A DNA stretch of 64,000 nt, from NCBI RefSeq assembly GCF_006717045.1, contig NZ_VFPH01000003.1, positions 62,001 through 126,000 on the forward strand, given 5' to 3'. This stretch comes from Pseudonocardia cypriaca (GTDB lineage: Bacteria; Actinomycetota; Actinomycetes; Mycobacteriales; Pseudonocardiaceae). Of the stretch, positions 1 through 8,210 are shown piece after piece. The translations under genes and the position numbers were made by a program. The notes below the pieces were generated by a model, which made no database searches, was not told the origin of the DNA, and worked only from the letters and a program-made list of their open reading frames with translations. The stretch's first letter is position 1, and every line of letters begins with the position of its first letter.

Positions 1-1512
1 ATGGTGGCGGCGGCCGAGGCCGCTGCTGAGGCGGGGCACCACGAGTGGGCGGCCGAACTGGCCGGCCGCAGCGAGCCGCTCACCGAGGACCCGCAGCTGC
101 GGGCGCGCCTCGCACTGGTGCGGGCCCGGCTCGCCGACGAGGAGGGCGACGTCGCCGAGACCCACCGGTTGTTGCTGGCCGCGGCCGGGTCCGCGGCGCC
201 CGCGGCGCCGGACCTGGCGGGCGAGATGCTGCTGTGGGCCGTGGAGGCCGGCTGGTCGGCACGCGACCGCGGGATGGTCGAGCAGGTGGCGACCGCGGCG
301 AGCGGGCTCGGGGCACCCGGGGCGGACCACATCCGCGCGTACGCCGCGCTGGCCGCGGCCCAGCTCCCGGACGACCCGGACGCCCCGCTGCCACCGGCCA
401 GTGCCGCGTTCGCGCGGATGGCCGACTGCCGCGGCGAGGGCGAACCGCGTGCCACCGCGAGCCTCGCCGCCTGGTACATGGTGGCGGGCGACGACACCAC
501 AGCGCTCGCGGTGGCGGCAGCCGCGGAGCGAGAGGCCCGCGCCACCGGGGCGCTGGGTGCCCTGCCCCGCGTGCTCGCCGTGCTCGCGACCGGCCGCTGG
601 CACCTCGGCCACTGGCGCGATGCGGCCGCGGCAGCCACCGACGGCCTGCGCATCGCCCGCGACGTCGGGCAGCTCCAGGTCGTCGACCAGCTGGCCGGCG
701 TCCTCGCCCACCTCGCTGCGGCGAGCGGGGACGAGGTGCGGTTCGCCGCCGCCCTCGGCGAGCTGGACGGGCAGCGCCCCACGGGGCGCTCCGCAGGGAT
801 CATCGGTTCGGCCCGCGGGCTGCTCGACCTGGGCCTCGGCCGGTTCGACGCGGCCGCGGACCGGCTCGCCGAGGCGGCGGCGTCGCGGGGTTGGTGGCGC
901 GGGCTGCCCGACCTCGTGGAGGCGGCGGCCCGGGCCGGCCGCACCGCGGAGGCGCGGCGCGCCGCCGACCGGTACGCCCGGTGGGCCGAGCACACCGGGC
1001 AGGAGTGGCCGCGGGCGATCGCGGCGCGCTGTGGGGCCCTCGTCGCGTCCGACGACGGGGCGGCCGAGCTCTTCGCGAAGGCCGCAGCGATGCACCGGAC
1101 CGACGGCACGCACCCGTTCGAACGCGCCCGCACCGACCTCCTGCACGGCGAGTGGCTGCGCCGCGCGCGCCGCCGGAGCGAGGCTCGCGGCCCGCTCCGG
1201 GCAGCCGCTGACGCGTTCGACGAGCTGGGCGCCGGGCCGTGGGCCGAGCGGGCGCGCGCCGAGCTGCGGGCCACCGGCGAGACCCGATCGACATCGACGA
1301 TGGCGACCGGGCCCGCCCCGGACCAGCTCGCCGAGCTCACCCCGCAGGAGCTGCAGGTCGTCCGGCTCGCCGCGGCGGGACTGTCCAACCGCGACATCGC
1401 CGCGCAGCTGTTCCTGTCGCCGCGCACGGTCGGCTACCACCTCTACAAGGCGTTCCCCAAGCTCGGCGTGGCCTCGCGCGCGCAGCTGGTCCGCCTGGAT
1501 CTCCCCGCGTAA
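1..1512 (+). CDS. LuxR-family transcriptional regulator, 5' end outside the window
   Basis: The last ~60 residues form a LuxR/GerE helix-turn-helix: LTPQELQVVRLAAAGLSNRD, then an RTVGYHLYKAFPKLGV recognition region. The ~430 residues before it are Ala/Arg-rich helical hairpins like the TPR-type region of large LuxR (LAL/MalT-type) ATPase regulators. No Walker A ATPase is visible, and reading is open from base 1, so the N-terminal ATPase domain probably lies upstream and the ATG at position 1 need not be the real start. Role: DNA-binding activator; the inducer is unknown. It ends 9 bp before the short aldehyde dehydrogenase gene, so the two may be co-transcribed. LuxR class is secure; LAL-type is inference. 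Confidence 0.85.
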   Translation: MVAAAEAAAEAGHHEWAAELAGRSEPLTEDPQLRARLALVRARLADEEGDVAETHRLLLAAAGSAAPAAPDLAGEMLLWAVEAGWSARDRGMVEQVATAASGLGAPGADHIRAYAALAAAQLPDDPDAPLPPASAAFARMADCRGEGEPRATASLAAWYMVAGDDTTALAVAAAAEREARATGALGALPRVLAVLATGRWHLGHWRDAAAAATDGLRIARDVGQLQVVDQLAGVLAHLAAASGDEVRFAAALGELDGQRPTGRSAGIIGSARGLLDLGLGRFDAAADRLAEAAASRGWWRGLPDLVEAAARAGRTAEARRAADRYARWAEHTGQEWPRAIAARCGALVASDDGAAELFAKAAAMHRTDGTHPFERARTDLLHGEWLRRARRRSEARGPLRAAADAFDELGAGPWAERARAELRATGETRSTSTMATGPAPDQLAELTPQELQVVRLAAAGLSNRDIAAQLFLSPRTVGYHLYKAFPKLGVASRAQLVRLDLPA

Positions 1513-1521
1513 CCTGCGCCT

Positions 1522-2394
1522 GTGACGTCCACCGACCGGCTCACCGTCGCCAAGACCTACAAGCTGTACGTCGGCGGCGCGTTCCCGCGATCGGAGTCGG
1601 GCCGCAGCTATCCGGTCACGAGCACCGACGGCACGCTGCTCGCCCACGCCGCGCTCGCCTCCCGCAAGGACGTGCGCGACGCGGTGAGCGCGGCCCGGGC
1701 GGCGTTCCCCGGCTGGTCCGGCGCCACCGCGTACAACCGCGGCCAGGTGCTCTACCGGGTGGCCGAGATGCTGCAGGGCCGGCGCGGGCAGTTCGTCGGC
1801 GACGTCGTGGCGGCCGAGGGTGTGCGCAAGGGGCAGGCCGCGGCGCTCGTGGACGCCGCCGTCGACCGCTGGGTCTGGTACGCGGGGTGGACCGACAAGA
1901 TCGCTTCCGTGCTCGGTTCGGTGAACCCGGTGGCCGGGCCGCTGGTGAACTGGTCGACCCCGGAGCCCACCGGCGTGGTCGGGGTGCTGGCGCCGCAGGG
2001 GTCGTCGCTGCTCGGGCTGGTCGACGTGCTCGCGCCCGTGCTGGCCACCGGCTGCACGGCCGTCGTCGTGGCCTCCGAGGCCAGGCCGCTGCCTGCGGTG
2101 GAGCTGGCCGAGGTGCTCGCCACGTCCGACGTGCCCGGCGGGGTCGTCAACGTGCTCACCGGGCGCACCGCGGAGCTGGCGCCGTGGCTCGCCGCGCACG
2201 GCGAGGTGCAGGCCCTCGACCTGGTGGGGGCGCCCGCCGAGCTGGCCGCCGACCTGGAGCGCGCCGCGGCCGAAGGGGTCAAGCGGGTGCTGCCGAGGCC
2301 AGCCGCCGAGCCCGACTGGACCCCGGTCCCGGACCTCACCCGGCTGCGGGCCTGGACCGAGATCAAGACCGTGTGGCACCCCGTGGGGCGCTGA
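1522..2394 (+). CDS. Half-length aldehyde dehydrogenase-family protein without catalytic domain
   Basis: 290 residues against ~480-500 for a full ALDH. The N-terminal NAD-binding half is recognisable: KTYKLYVGGAFPRSESGR at the start, an EPTGVVGVLAPQGS segment (equivalent of the family's P-x-GV-x-P-x-N stretch) and PGGVVNVLTG. The protein stops before the catalytic ELGGK glutamate and the active-site cysteine, so ordinary dehydrogenase activity is not expected. The tail is Trp/Arg-rich and no frameshifted remainder follows, since the next gene is convergent. Start is GTG. Such short ALDHs occur in actinobacteria beside a full-length partner; none is in this window. It may be a regulatory or structural partner, or a degenerate paralogue. 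Confidence 0.75.
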   Translation: MTSTDRLTVAKTYKLYVGGAFPRSESGRSYPVTSTDGTLLAHAALASRKDVRDAVSAARAAFPGWSGATAYNRGQVLYRVAEMLQGRRGQFVGDVVAAEGVRKGQAAALVDAAVDRWVWYAGWTDKIASVLGSVNPVAGPLVNWSTPEPTGVVGVLAPQGSSLLGLVDVLAPVLATGCTAVVVASEARPLPAVELAEVLATSDVPGGVVNVLTGRTAELAPWLAAHGEVQALDLVGAPAELAADLERAAAEGVKRVLPRPAAEPDWTPVPDLTRLRAWTEIKTVWHPVGR

Positions 2395-2412
2395 CCCCGC
2401 ACTCCGGCCCGA

Positions 2413-3297
2413 TCACGCCTGCGACTCGTCGATCGGGCAGCTGGTCCGCACGTCGGACAGCGCGGTCCCGGTCCGGGGCGCGGGACAGAGGAACTGCGTG
2501 TAGCGGGTGTCGTCGTCGACGAACCGCTTGAGCCACGCGATGCTGTAGCTGGCGATGGTGGTGTTCGGGCTGTTGGGCGCGAAGTGGCTCGCCCCGTTGA
2601 GCTCGAGGTAGGCCCGCTCCTCGGCGTTCGTCAGGCTCTCGTAGAACGGGATCGAGTGCCGCGCCACCGGCGCGGTCGAGTCGTTCTCCGCCCCGACGAC
2701 CAGCGTCGCCGCCTGCACCCCCGGCCACGTCTTGTCGGCGTTCCACCCGGTGAGCGGAATGGCGGCCTCGATCGAGGTGCGCTCGGCGGCCGCCTCCAGG
2801 GTCCCGCCTCCACCCATCGAATGGCCCATGACGGCGAGCCGGTCCGGGTCCACCCGGTCGCGGACCGCGGACTCCTGCGTGAGGTAGTCCAGCGCCGCGA
2901 GCAGCTGTTCGCCCCGGGCGGCGGGCTGGTCCGAGGTCGAGTTCGTGTTGAAGCTGATCACCACGAACCCCTGGGATGCGATGCGCGGCCGCAGCCAGGC
3001 GATCGACGACTCCCGCGCGGTGTAGCCGGGGACGATCGCGACGGCGCCGAACGTCCCGTCCGCGGTGGTCGTCGGGTACGTGATGACGGCCGATCCGAAG
3101 CCCGGGGTCCGCAGGTCGGACACCTCGAGGTCCTCCGTGGCGTACGGCCCGCGGCTGGCCTCGATGCTCTGCGTGGTCGGGTCGGGACCGCGTTCGAACG
3201 GGTTCGGCGCCGGCTGGGCCGCGGCCGTTGCGGGTGCCAGCACCAACGCGAGCGCCGCGAGCGCGCCCGCGGCGGGGACACGGGTGTTCCTGAACAT
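2413..3297 (-). CDS. Secreted cutinase / PET-hydrolase-like polyesterase
   Basis: Alpha/beta hydrolase of 294 residues with a signal peptide (about 1-27, AxA end). It has the hallmarks of the Thermobifida cutinase / PETase family: nucleophile Ser160 in GHSMGGGGTLEAA, Asp206 in VGAENDSTAPV, His238 in NGASHFAPN, oxyanion/clamp Tyr92 in PGYT with Met161, the substrate Trp185, His214 and Phe218 in HSIPFY (as in TfCut2, not the Ser/Ile pair of the Ideonella enzyme), and a C-terminal Cys271/Cys287 pair around KRFVDDDTRYTQFLCP. The Ideonella-type extended loop is absent, so it is type I-like. Expected to hydrolyse cutin or aliphatic/aromatic polyesters outside the cell. Monocistronic and convergent with the gene before it. 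Confidence 0.93.
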   Translation of the reverse strand: MFRNTRVPAAGALAALALVLAPATAAAQPAPNPFERGPDPTTQSIEASRGPYATEDLEVSDLRTPGFGSAVITYPTTTADGTFGAVAIVPGYTARESSIAWLRPRIASQGFVVISFNTNSTSDQPAARGEQLLAALDYLTQESAVRDRVDPDRLAVMGHSMGGGGTLEAAAERTSIEAAIPLTGWNADKTWPGVQAATLVVGAENDSTAPVARHSIPFYESLTNAEERAYLELNGASHFAPNSPNTTIASYSIAWLKRFVDDDTRYTQFLCPAPRTGTALSDVRTSCPIDESQA

Positions 3298-3502
3298 TCC
3301 TGCCGCCTTTCGAGGCAGTGCACCCCGGACGATCGGGGGAGCCGGATCGACCGGTTGGGGGAGCGAAATGTGCAGAGATGATGCAACGTGCCCCTGAGCG
3401 CGTCAACGACGGCGGGACGAACCGCCGGTGACGCGCGTCCCTCCCGCACCGTATGCCACACCACCGGCCGGGCGGGTCGAGGCGTGGTCCTAGGCTGCCC
3501 GC

Positions 3503-4723
3503 GTGGCCAGCGACATCGTCCCGATCCAGCTCTCCCTGACGGAGGGCGACCTCGTCACGCTGTGGGCCCCGCGGTGGCGCGAGGACGGCGAGGAGTGGGA
3601 GGCCTTCCTCGGCGACGACGACTCGTTGTTCGCCTTCCCGGAGGTCCCCCAGCTCGCGGCGTTCGTCCGCACCGCCACCGAGCACGACCTGGTCGACCAC
3701 CCCGCGTGGCCCCTGGTGCCCGATCTCACGGTGCAGGAGCTGACACCCGACGACACCCAGCGGTACGACATCGTCGGCGTCCCGGAGCTCGTCGCCGAGG
3801 ACCCCGACACCTGGACGGTCGGCGAGCTCGCCGAGATCACGGAGATGATCCGCTCGATCGCGGACGTCTGCGAGCTGGACGCGGTCACGGACGTGCTCGG
3901 GTCGGCTCCCGCGTTCGGCCTGCTGCGCCAGGGCACGCTGCCGTTCGCCGGGCGCGAGGGCCAGCGGCTGTGGACCCAGATGGTCGAGACGATCGCCGAG
4001 CGCTGGGACGAGGTGATCGACGCGCTCGACGACATCGTCGAGACCCCCGAGGTCGACCCCGCAGCGCTCGCGGCCGCGGAGAAGGAGGTCCTGGTCGTCG
4101 AGGACACCGACGAGCCGACGGTCACCGAGGCCGACGAGGACGGCACCGCGGAGGAGGACGACGAGGAGCCCGGGTTCTGGGAGGAGGTCGGGATCGACCC
4201 CATCCGGATCACCACGCGCGAGGGCGACCACTACACGCTGCGCTGCTACCTCGACGACAAGGCCGTCTTCCTCGGCTCCGACGGCCGGATCGACGTCTTC
4301 CGGTCCGAGCGGGCGCTGGCCCGCTGGCTCGGCGAGGACGGCGCCGCCGGGCACGACCTGGCGGCCGCCTCCACCTGGCCGGAGATCGTCGAGCGGGCCG
4401 GCGTGGGCGAGCTGGACGTGCGCGTCGACGACCTCAACGCCTACACGCTCACCGGGCTGGCCGATGACCTCGCCGAAGGCCCGCTCGGCGTCGACCCCTC
4501 CCAGCTGGAGCTGGCCACCGAGCTGATGCTCGACGTCGGCGACTGGGCGGGCGACGACGAGGCCCGTCGCGGCCTCGCCGAGTCGCAGGCCCTCGGCTGG
4601 CTGGTCAACTACATCACCAAGCCCGACCCCACCCGCCTCGCCCCCAGCCCGCCGTTCGACGCGGAGTCGGCGCGCTTCCGCGAGCTGGTCGAGGACGTGA
4701 CCAACCGCTTCCGCACGCACTGA
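3503..4723 (+). CDS. Acidic two-module protein of unknown function
   Basis: 406 residues, GTG start, no signal peptide or membrane segment. I do not recognise a named domain. It contains an internal duplication: residues ~5-50 (IQLSLTEGDLVTLWAPRW with a FAFPEVPQLAAFVR end) resemble ~225-270 (IRITTREGDHYTLRCY with VFRSERALARWL), both beta-rich with the same EGD-x-x-TL opening. An extremely acidic linker (DEDGTAEEDDEEPG, ~180-200) joins the halves. Long actinobacterial proteins of this kind are sometimes labelled 'primosomal protein', but nothing in the sequence proves a role in replication. Divergent from the cutinase gene; the following response-regulator gene is on the opposite strand. Confidence 0.75.
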   Translation: MASDIVPIQLSLTEGDLVTLWAPRWREDGEEWEAFLGDDDSLFAFPEVPQLAAFVRTATEHDLVDHPAWPLVPDLTVQELTPDDTQRYDIVGVPELVAEDPDTWTVGELAEITEMIRSIADVCELDAVTDVLGSAPAFGLLRQGTLPFAGREGQRLWTQMVETIAERWDEVIDALDDIVETPEVDPAALAAAEKEVLVVEDTDEPTVTEADEDGTAEEDDEEPGFWEEVGIDPIRITTREGDHYTLRCYLDDKAVFLGSDGRIDVFRSERALARWLGEDGAAGHDLAAASTWPEIVERAGVGELDVRVDDLNAYTLTGLADDLAEGPLGVDPSQLELATELMLDVGDWAGDDEARRGLAESQALGWLVNYITKPDPTRLAPSPPFDAESARFRELVEDVTNRFRTH

Positions 4724-4727
4724 CCGC

Positions 4728-5396
4728 TCACTCCGTCCGGAGGCCGGCCTCCCTCGCCAGCAGGCCCAGCTGGGTGCGGTTGGTGCAGCCGAGCTTGTCG
4801 AGCGCGTTGGAGACGTAGCCCTTCACCGTCGCCTCGGTGAGGTGCAGCCGCCGCGCCACCTCGGCGTTGGAGCACCCCTCGCCCAGCAGGGCCACGACGT
4901 CGCGTTCCCGGTCGGTCAGCCGGGCGAGGCGGGCCGCTGCGCGACGTCGGGCCACGTGGGCGTCGCCCGCGTCGCCCACCAGGCGGCGCGCCGCCGACCG
5001 GGACAGCACGGTGTGGCCCTGAGCGGCCACCCGCACCAGCGCGGCCAGCTCCTCGGGTGGTGTGGACTTGAGCAGGTAGCCGGCAGCTCCGGCGCGCAGT
5101 GCCCGGTGCACGTGCTCGTCGCCGTCGAACGTGGTGAGCGCGACGACCGGGGGCGCGGCGGGGAGCTCGACGATCCGGGCGGTCGCGGTGATCCCGTCGA
5201 CGCCGGGCATCCGCAGGTCCATGAGCACGACGTCCGGCTCGTGCAGCACGACGGCCTCGACGGCCTCCGCGCCGTCGGCCGCGCTGGCGACGACCTCGAT
5301 CCCGTCGGCGGCGCCGAGGATCGTGCGCAGGTGCGCGCACACCATCGGCTCGTCGTCGACCACGAGCACGCGTACCGGCACCGTTCCCTCCCTCAT
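4728..5396 (-). CDS. NarL/LuxR-family response regulator
   Basis: 222 residues. Receiver domain at ~8-125 with the acidic pair in VLVVDDEPMV, phospho-acceptor Asp60 in DVVLMDLRMPGVDG, the switch Thr in ALTTFD and Lys in YLLKSTPPEE. C-terminal LuxR HTH at ~160-222 (LTDRERDVVALLGEGCSNAE, then TVKGYVSNALDKLG). Its ATG overlaps the stop of the upstream sensor kinase by four bases (ATGA), so the two are translationally coupled. It should bind DNA when phosphorylated by that kinase. The palindrome upstream of the kinase gene is a candidate site; targets are otherwise unknown. Confidence 0.95.
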   Translation of the reverse strand: MREGTVPVRVLVVDDEPMVCAHLRTILGAADGIEVVASAADGAEAVEAVVLHEPDVVLMDLRMPGVDGITATARIVELPAAPPVVALTTFDGDEHVHRALRAGAAGYLLKSTPPEELAALVRVAAQGHTVLSRSAARRLVGDAGDAHVARRRAAARLARLTDRERDVVALLGEGCSNAEVARRLHLTEATVKGYVSNALDKLGCTNRTQLGLLAREAGLRTE

Positions 5397-6583
5397 CGGC
5401 CCACCGGGAGCTCGGCCCGAACCGCGAACCCGCCGTCGGCGCACGGCCCGGCCTCGAGCGTCCCACCGATGATCGACACGCGCTCCCGCAGGCCGCGCAG
5501 CCCGCTCCCCGAGCCGGTCGGCGCGAGCGCCGCGTCGGCGGTGGACGACGTGTTGGTCACCGCGACGCTCACGGCGTCGGCCCCGTAGCGCACGTCGACG
5601 AGCACCCGGCCGCCCGGCGCGTGCTTGTGCACGTTCGTCAGCGCCTCCTGCACCACCCGGTGGACCGTGCGCAGCACCGCCGACGGCACGGCGTCGGTGT
5701 CCCCGCCGCACTCCAGCCGAACGTCCACACCGGCGGCGACGGAGGCGTCGACGAGCTCGCGCAGGTCGGCCCGCGGCGCGGGCGGCCCGACCGACGGCGA
5801 CTCCCCGGTCCGCTCGCCGCCGAACACGCCGACCAGCTCGCGCAGCTCGTCGAGCGCCTGCATGCCGGCGTCCCGCAGCCCTTCCGCGGCGCGGCGGGTC
5901 CCCGGGTCGGTCGCCGTGACCTCGATGGCGCCGGCCTGCAGCACCATCAGGCTCACCCGGTGGGTGACGACGTCGTGCATCTCGGCCGCGAGCCGGGCCC
6001 GTTCCTCGGCGCGGGCCTGCTCGGCGAGCAGGCGCTGCTCCCGGTCGGTGCGCTCGGCGCGCTCGCGCAGGCTCGCCATCAGGTTGCGCCGCGCCGCGAC
6101 GTAGCGGCCGAGCAGCGCGGGGAACGCCGTGGTCAGCAGCCCGAGCGAGACGGTGAGCCAAGACGGGTCCCACGGCCGGGTCGCGAGCAGTGTGAGGATC
6201 CCGACGAGCACCCACGTGGAGCGCCGGTTCCGCACCTGGACCACGACGTTGACGACGACCGGTGTCGCGGAGAGCGTCAGCGGGTCGCCGGAGAGCACGG
6301 GCGTCGCGACGAGCAGGCCGGGGCTCAGCAGCTCGGAGAGCTGGAGCGCGACCGCGCCTGCGATCGTCAGCCACGTGACCAGGAGCGGGGCGCGCAGGAC
6401 CGCGAGCACGGCCGTGTCGAGAACGAGTCGCAGGGCGAGCCCGGCATATGGACCGGCCGGGCCGCTGGTCCGGGACCCGAGCACGGTGTACAGCACGTCG
6501 AGCGCGGCGAAGAGCAGCACGGCGGCGACGAGGAAGACCACGGCCCCGGTCGAGTGGTCTCGCGGACCCGCCTGCTGGCGCAC
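5393..6583 (-). CDS. Membrane sensor histidine kinase, HisKA_3 (NarX/DesK-like) type
   Basis: 396 residues, GTG start. Five or so hydrophobic segments occupy ~15-165, with little extracytoplasmic sequence. They are followed by a coiled-coil linker, the dimerisation/phospho-acceptor helix with His203 in AAEMHDVVTHRVSLMVLQAG, and an HATPase domain (N-box EALTNVHKHAPG, G-box GSGLRGLRERV). Without a large sensor domain it probably senses membrane or cell-envelope state, as in DesK/LiaS-like kinases. It partners the response regulator that starts within its stop codon. Transcribed divergently from the GT39 gene. Confidence 0.94.
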   Translation of the reverse strand: MRQQAGPRDHSTGAVVFLVAAVLLFAALDVLYTVLGSRTSGPAGPYAGLALRLVLDTAVLAVLRAPLLVTWLTIAGAVALQLSELLSPGLLVATPVLSGDPLTLSATPVVVNVVVQVRNRRSTWVLVGILTLLATRPWDPSWLTVSLGLLTTAFPALLGRYVAARRNLMASLRERAERTDREQRLLAEQARAEERARLAAEMHDVVTHRVSLMVLQAGAIEVTATDPGTRRAAEGLRDAGMQALDELRELVGVFGGERTGESPSVGPPAPRADLRELVDASVAAGVDVRLECGGDTDAVPSAVLRTVHRVVQEALTNVHKHAPGGRVLVDVRYGADAVSVAVTNTSSTADAALAPTGSGSGLRGLRERVSIIGGTLEAGPCADGGFAVRAELPVGR

Positions 6584-6642
6584 CGGAACACGGTAACCGC
6601 GCCCCCGGCCTCGCGATCACCGTCGTCCAGTGGGGCGCCACA

Positions 6643-6656
6643 CCTACTTCGGTAGG
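6643..6656. promoter_or_regulatory. Short palindrome in the kinase/GT39 divergent promoter
   Basis: CCTAC-TTCG-GTAGG: perfect 5-bp arms around TTCG, in the 123-bp gap between the divergently transcribed histidine kinase (start 6583) and GT39 gene (start 6707). A dyad at this place suits a NarL-family regulator site; it could also fold as a UUCG-loop RNA hairpin. No other feature is evident in the gap. Confidence 0.35.
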
Positions 6657-6706
6657 GGGCCTGGCCATCCGTCGGCCCTGGTCAGCGCCGGTCCGGCGAC
6701 GGTCTG

Positions 6707-8182
6707 ATGACGATCGTGACCACCGTCGAGACCCGTCTGACGCAGCGCGCACCGCACGCGGTGCCCTTCGCCCGCCTGCCCGTCCTGACGATCGCGGCGG
6801 TCGTCGGGGTGGCTCAGCTGGCCGCGAGCGTGGGCCGCGGGTACTGGTTCGACGAGGTGTACATGCTGGCCATCGGCCGCCACCACCTCGACTGGGGCTC
6901 GGCGGACCAGCCGCCGCTCACGCCGCTGCTGGCCGCGCTGATGGACGCGATCGCGCCGGGCTCGATCGTCGTGCTGCGACTCCCGGCCGTGCTCGCGACC
7001 GCCGCCGCGGTCGTCGTCGCGGCGCTGGTCGCCCGCGAGCTCGGTGGTGACCGCCGCGCGCAGATCCTGACCGCGGGCGCACAGGCCACCGCGGTGTGGA
7101 TCACGCTGGCCGGGCACTGGCTCACCCCGTACACCCTCGAACCGGTGCAGTGGCTGGTGCTCTGCTGGCTCCTGGTCCGCTGGATCCGGCTGCGCGACGA
7201 CCGGATCCTGCTGGCGCTCGGCGTGACGGCCGGCATCGCCGCCGAGACCAAGTTCCAGGTGCTGCTGCTCGCCGCCGTGCTGCTCGCCACCGTCCTCGTC
7301 TGCGGTCCCCGGGAGCTGCTGCGCAGGCCCCTGCTGTGGGCGGGCGCCGGGATCGGCGCGCTGATCGCGCTGCCCACCCTGGTCTGGCAGGCGGTGAACG
7401 GCTGGCCCCAGCTGCGGATGAGCGCCGTGGTGGCGGCGGAGGCCGACGTGCTGTACGGCGGACGTCCCGGCGTGGCGGTGACGCTGATCATCTTCGCCGG
7501 AGTGGCCGGCACCGCGCTCCTGTTCCACGGCCTGTGGATCCTGCTGCGCGCCGGGGAGATGCGTCCGTACCGCTTCCTCGCGGTGACGTTCGTCGTGCTG
7601 TTCGCCGTGTTCGTCGCGGCCCCGGGCCGTCCCTACTACCTGGGCGGGCTGTACGGTGTCATCGCAGCGGCAGGCGCGCTGGGGCTGCAGCGGCGCCGGG
7701 AAGCGGGACGGCGCCGGTTCCGCTGGGTCGCCTGGCCCGGCTACGCGCTGAGCGCCGCCGCGGCGGGCTGGCTCCTCTTCTTCTCCGCCACGACGATCAC
7801 GGCCACGTCGGACGAGGTCGGTGAGACGATCGCCCGCACCGCTGCCGCCGCGGTCCAGGCGCTCCCACCGGAGGCGCGCGAGCACACGGCGCTCATGGGC
7901 GAGTCCTACATCATCGCCGCGTACCTCGACGGCTACTCGACGCAGTACGACCTCCCGCAGGCCCACAGCACCAACCGCGGCTACGGCTGGTTCCCGCCCC
8001 CGCCGGAGGACGACACGGCGGTGCTCTTCGTCGGCGGCTCCCCAGATGCGCTGAGGCCGTACTTCGCGGACGTGCGCATGGTGGCGGACGGCGGGGAGAA
8101 CGCGAGCGTGTGGTCGTGCACCGGCCGGCAGGAGCCGTGGGCGCAACTGTGGCCACGGCTACGTACCCTGAGTGTCGGTTGA
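6707..8182 (+). CDS. GT39/ArnT-like membrane glycosyltransferase
   Basis: 491 residues with about ten hydrophobic helices. The first lumenal-type loop carries the family's acidic motif (GYWFDEVYMLAIGRHHLDWG, then QPPLTPLLAALM), as in dolichyl/polyprenyl-phosphate-sugar-dependent glycosyltransferases. A soluble C-terminal region (~380-491) ends in a conserved-looking VWSCTGRQEPWAQLWPRL. It likely transfers a sugar from a polyprenyl phosphate donor to a lipid, glycan or protein at the outer face of the membrane; acceptor unknown. It stands alone, divergent from the two-component system, which may control it. Confidence 0.85.
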   Translation: MTIVTTVETRLTQRAPHAVPFARLPVLTIAAVVGVAQLAASVGRGYWFDEVYMLAIGRHHLDWGSADQPPLTPLLAALMDAIAPGSIVVLRLPAVLATAAAVVVAALVARELGGDRRAQILTAGAQATAVWITLAGHWLTPYTLEPVQWLVLCWLLVRWIRLRDDRILLALGVTAGIAAETKFQVLLLAAVLLATVLVCGPRELLRRPLLWAGAGIGALIALPTLVWQAVNGWPQLRMSAVVAAEADVLYGGRPGVAVTLIIFAGVAGTALLFHGLWILLRAGEMRPYRFLAVTFVVLFAVFVAAPGRPYYLGGLYGVIAAAGALGLQRRREAGRRRFRWVAWPGYALSAAAAGWLLFFSATTITATSDEVGETIARTAAAAVQALPPEAREHTALMGESYIIAAYLDGYSTQYDLPQAHSTNRGYGWFPPPPEDDTAVLFVGGSPDALRPYFADVRMVADGGENASVWSCTGRQEPWAQLWPRLRTLSVG

Positions 8183-8187
8183 TGCCG

Positions 8188-8206
8188 TTAGGGCAGGTTA
8201 ACCTCA
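8188..8206 (+). promoter_or_regulatory. DtxR/IdeR/DmdR-type iron box
   Basis: The 19 bases TTAGGGCAGGTTAACCTCA match the actinobacterial iron-box consensus TTAGGTTAGGCTAACCTAA at 15 of 19 positions by my count. The box ends 4 bases before the GTG of the siderophore-binding lipoprotein, leaving no room for a Shine-Dalgarno. Iron-dependent repression of that gene is inferred. Confidence 0.8.
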
Positions 8207-8210
8207 CGCG

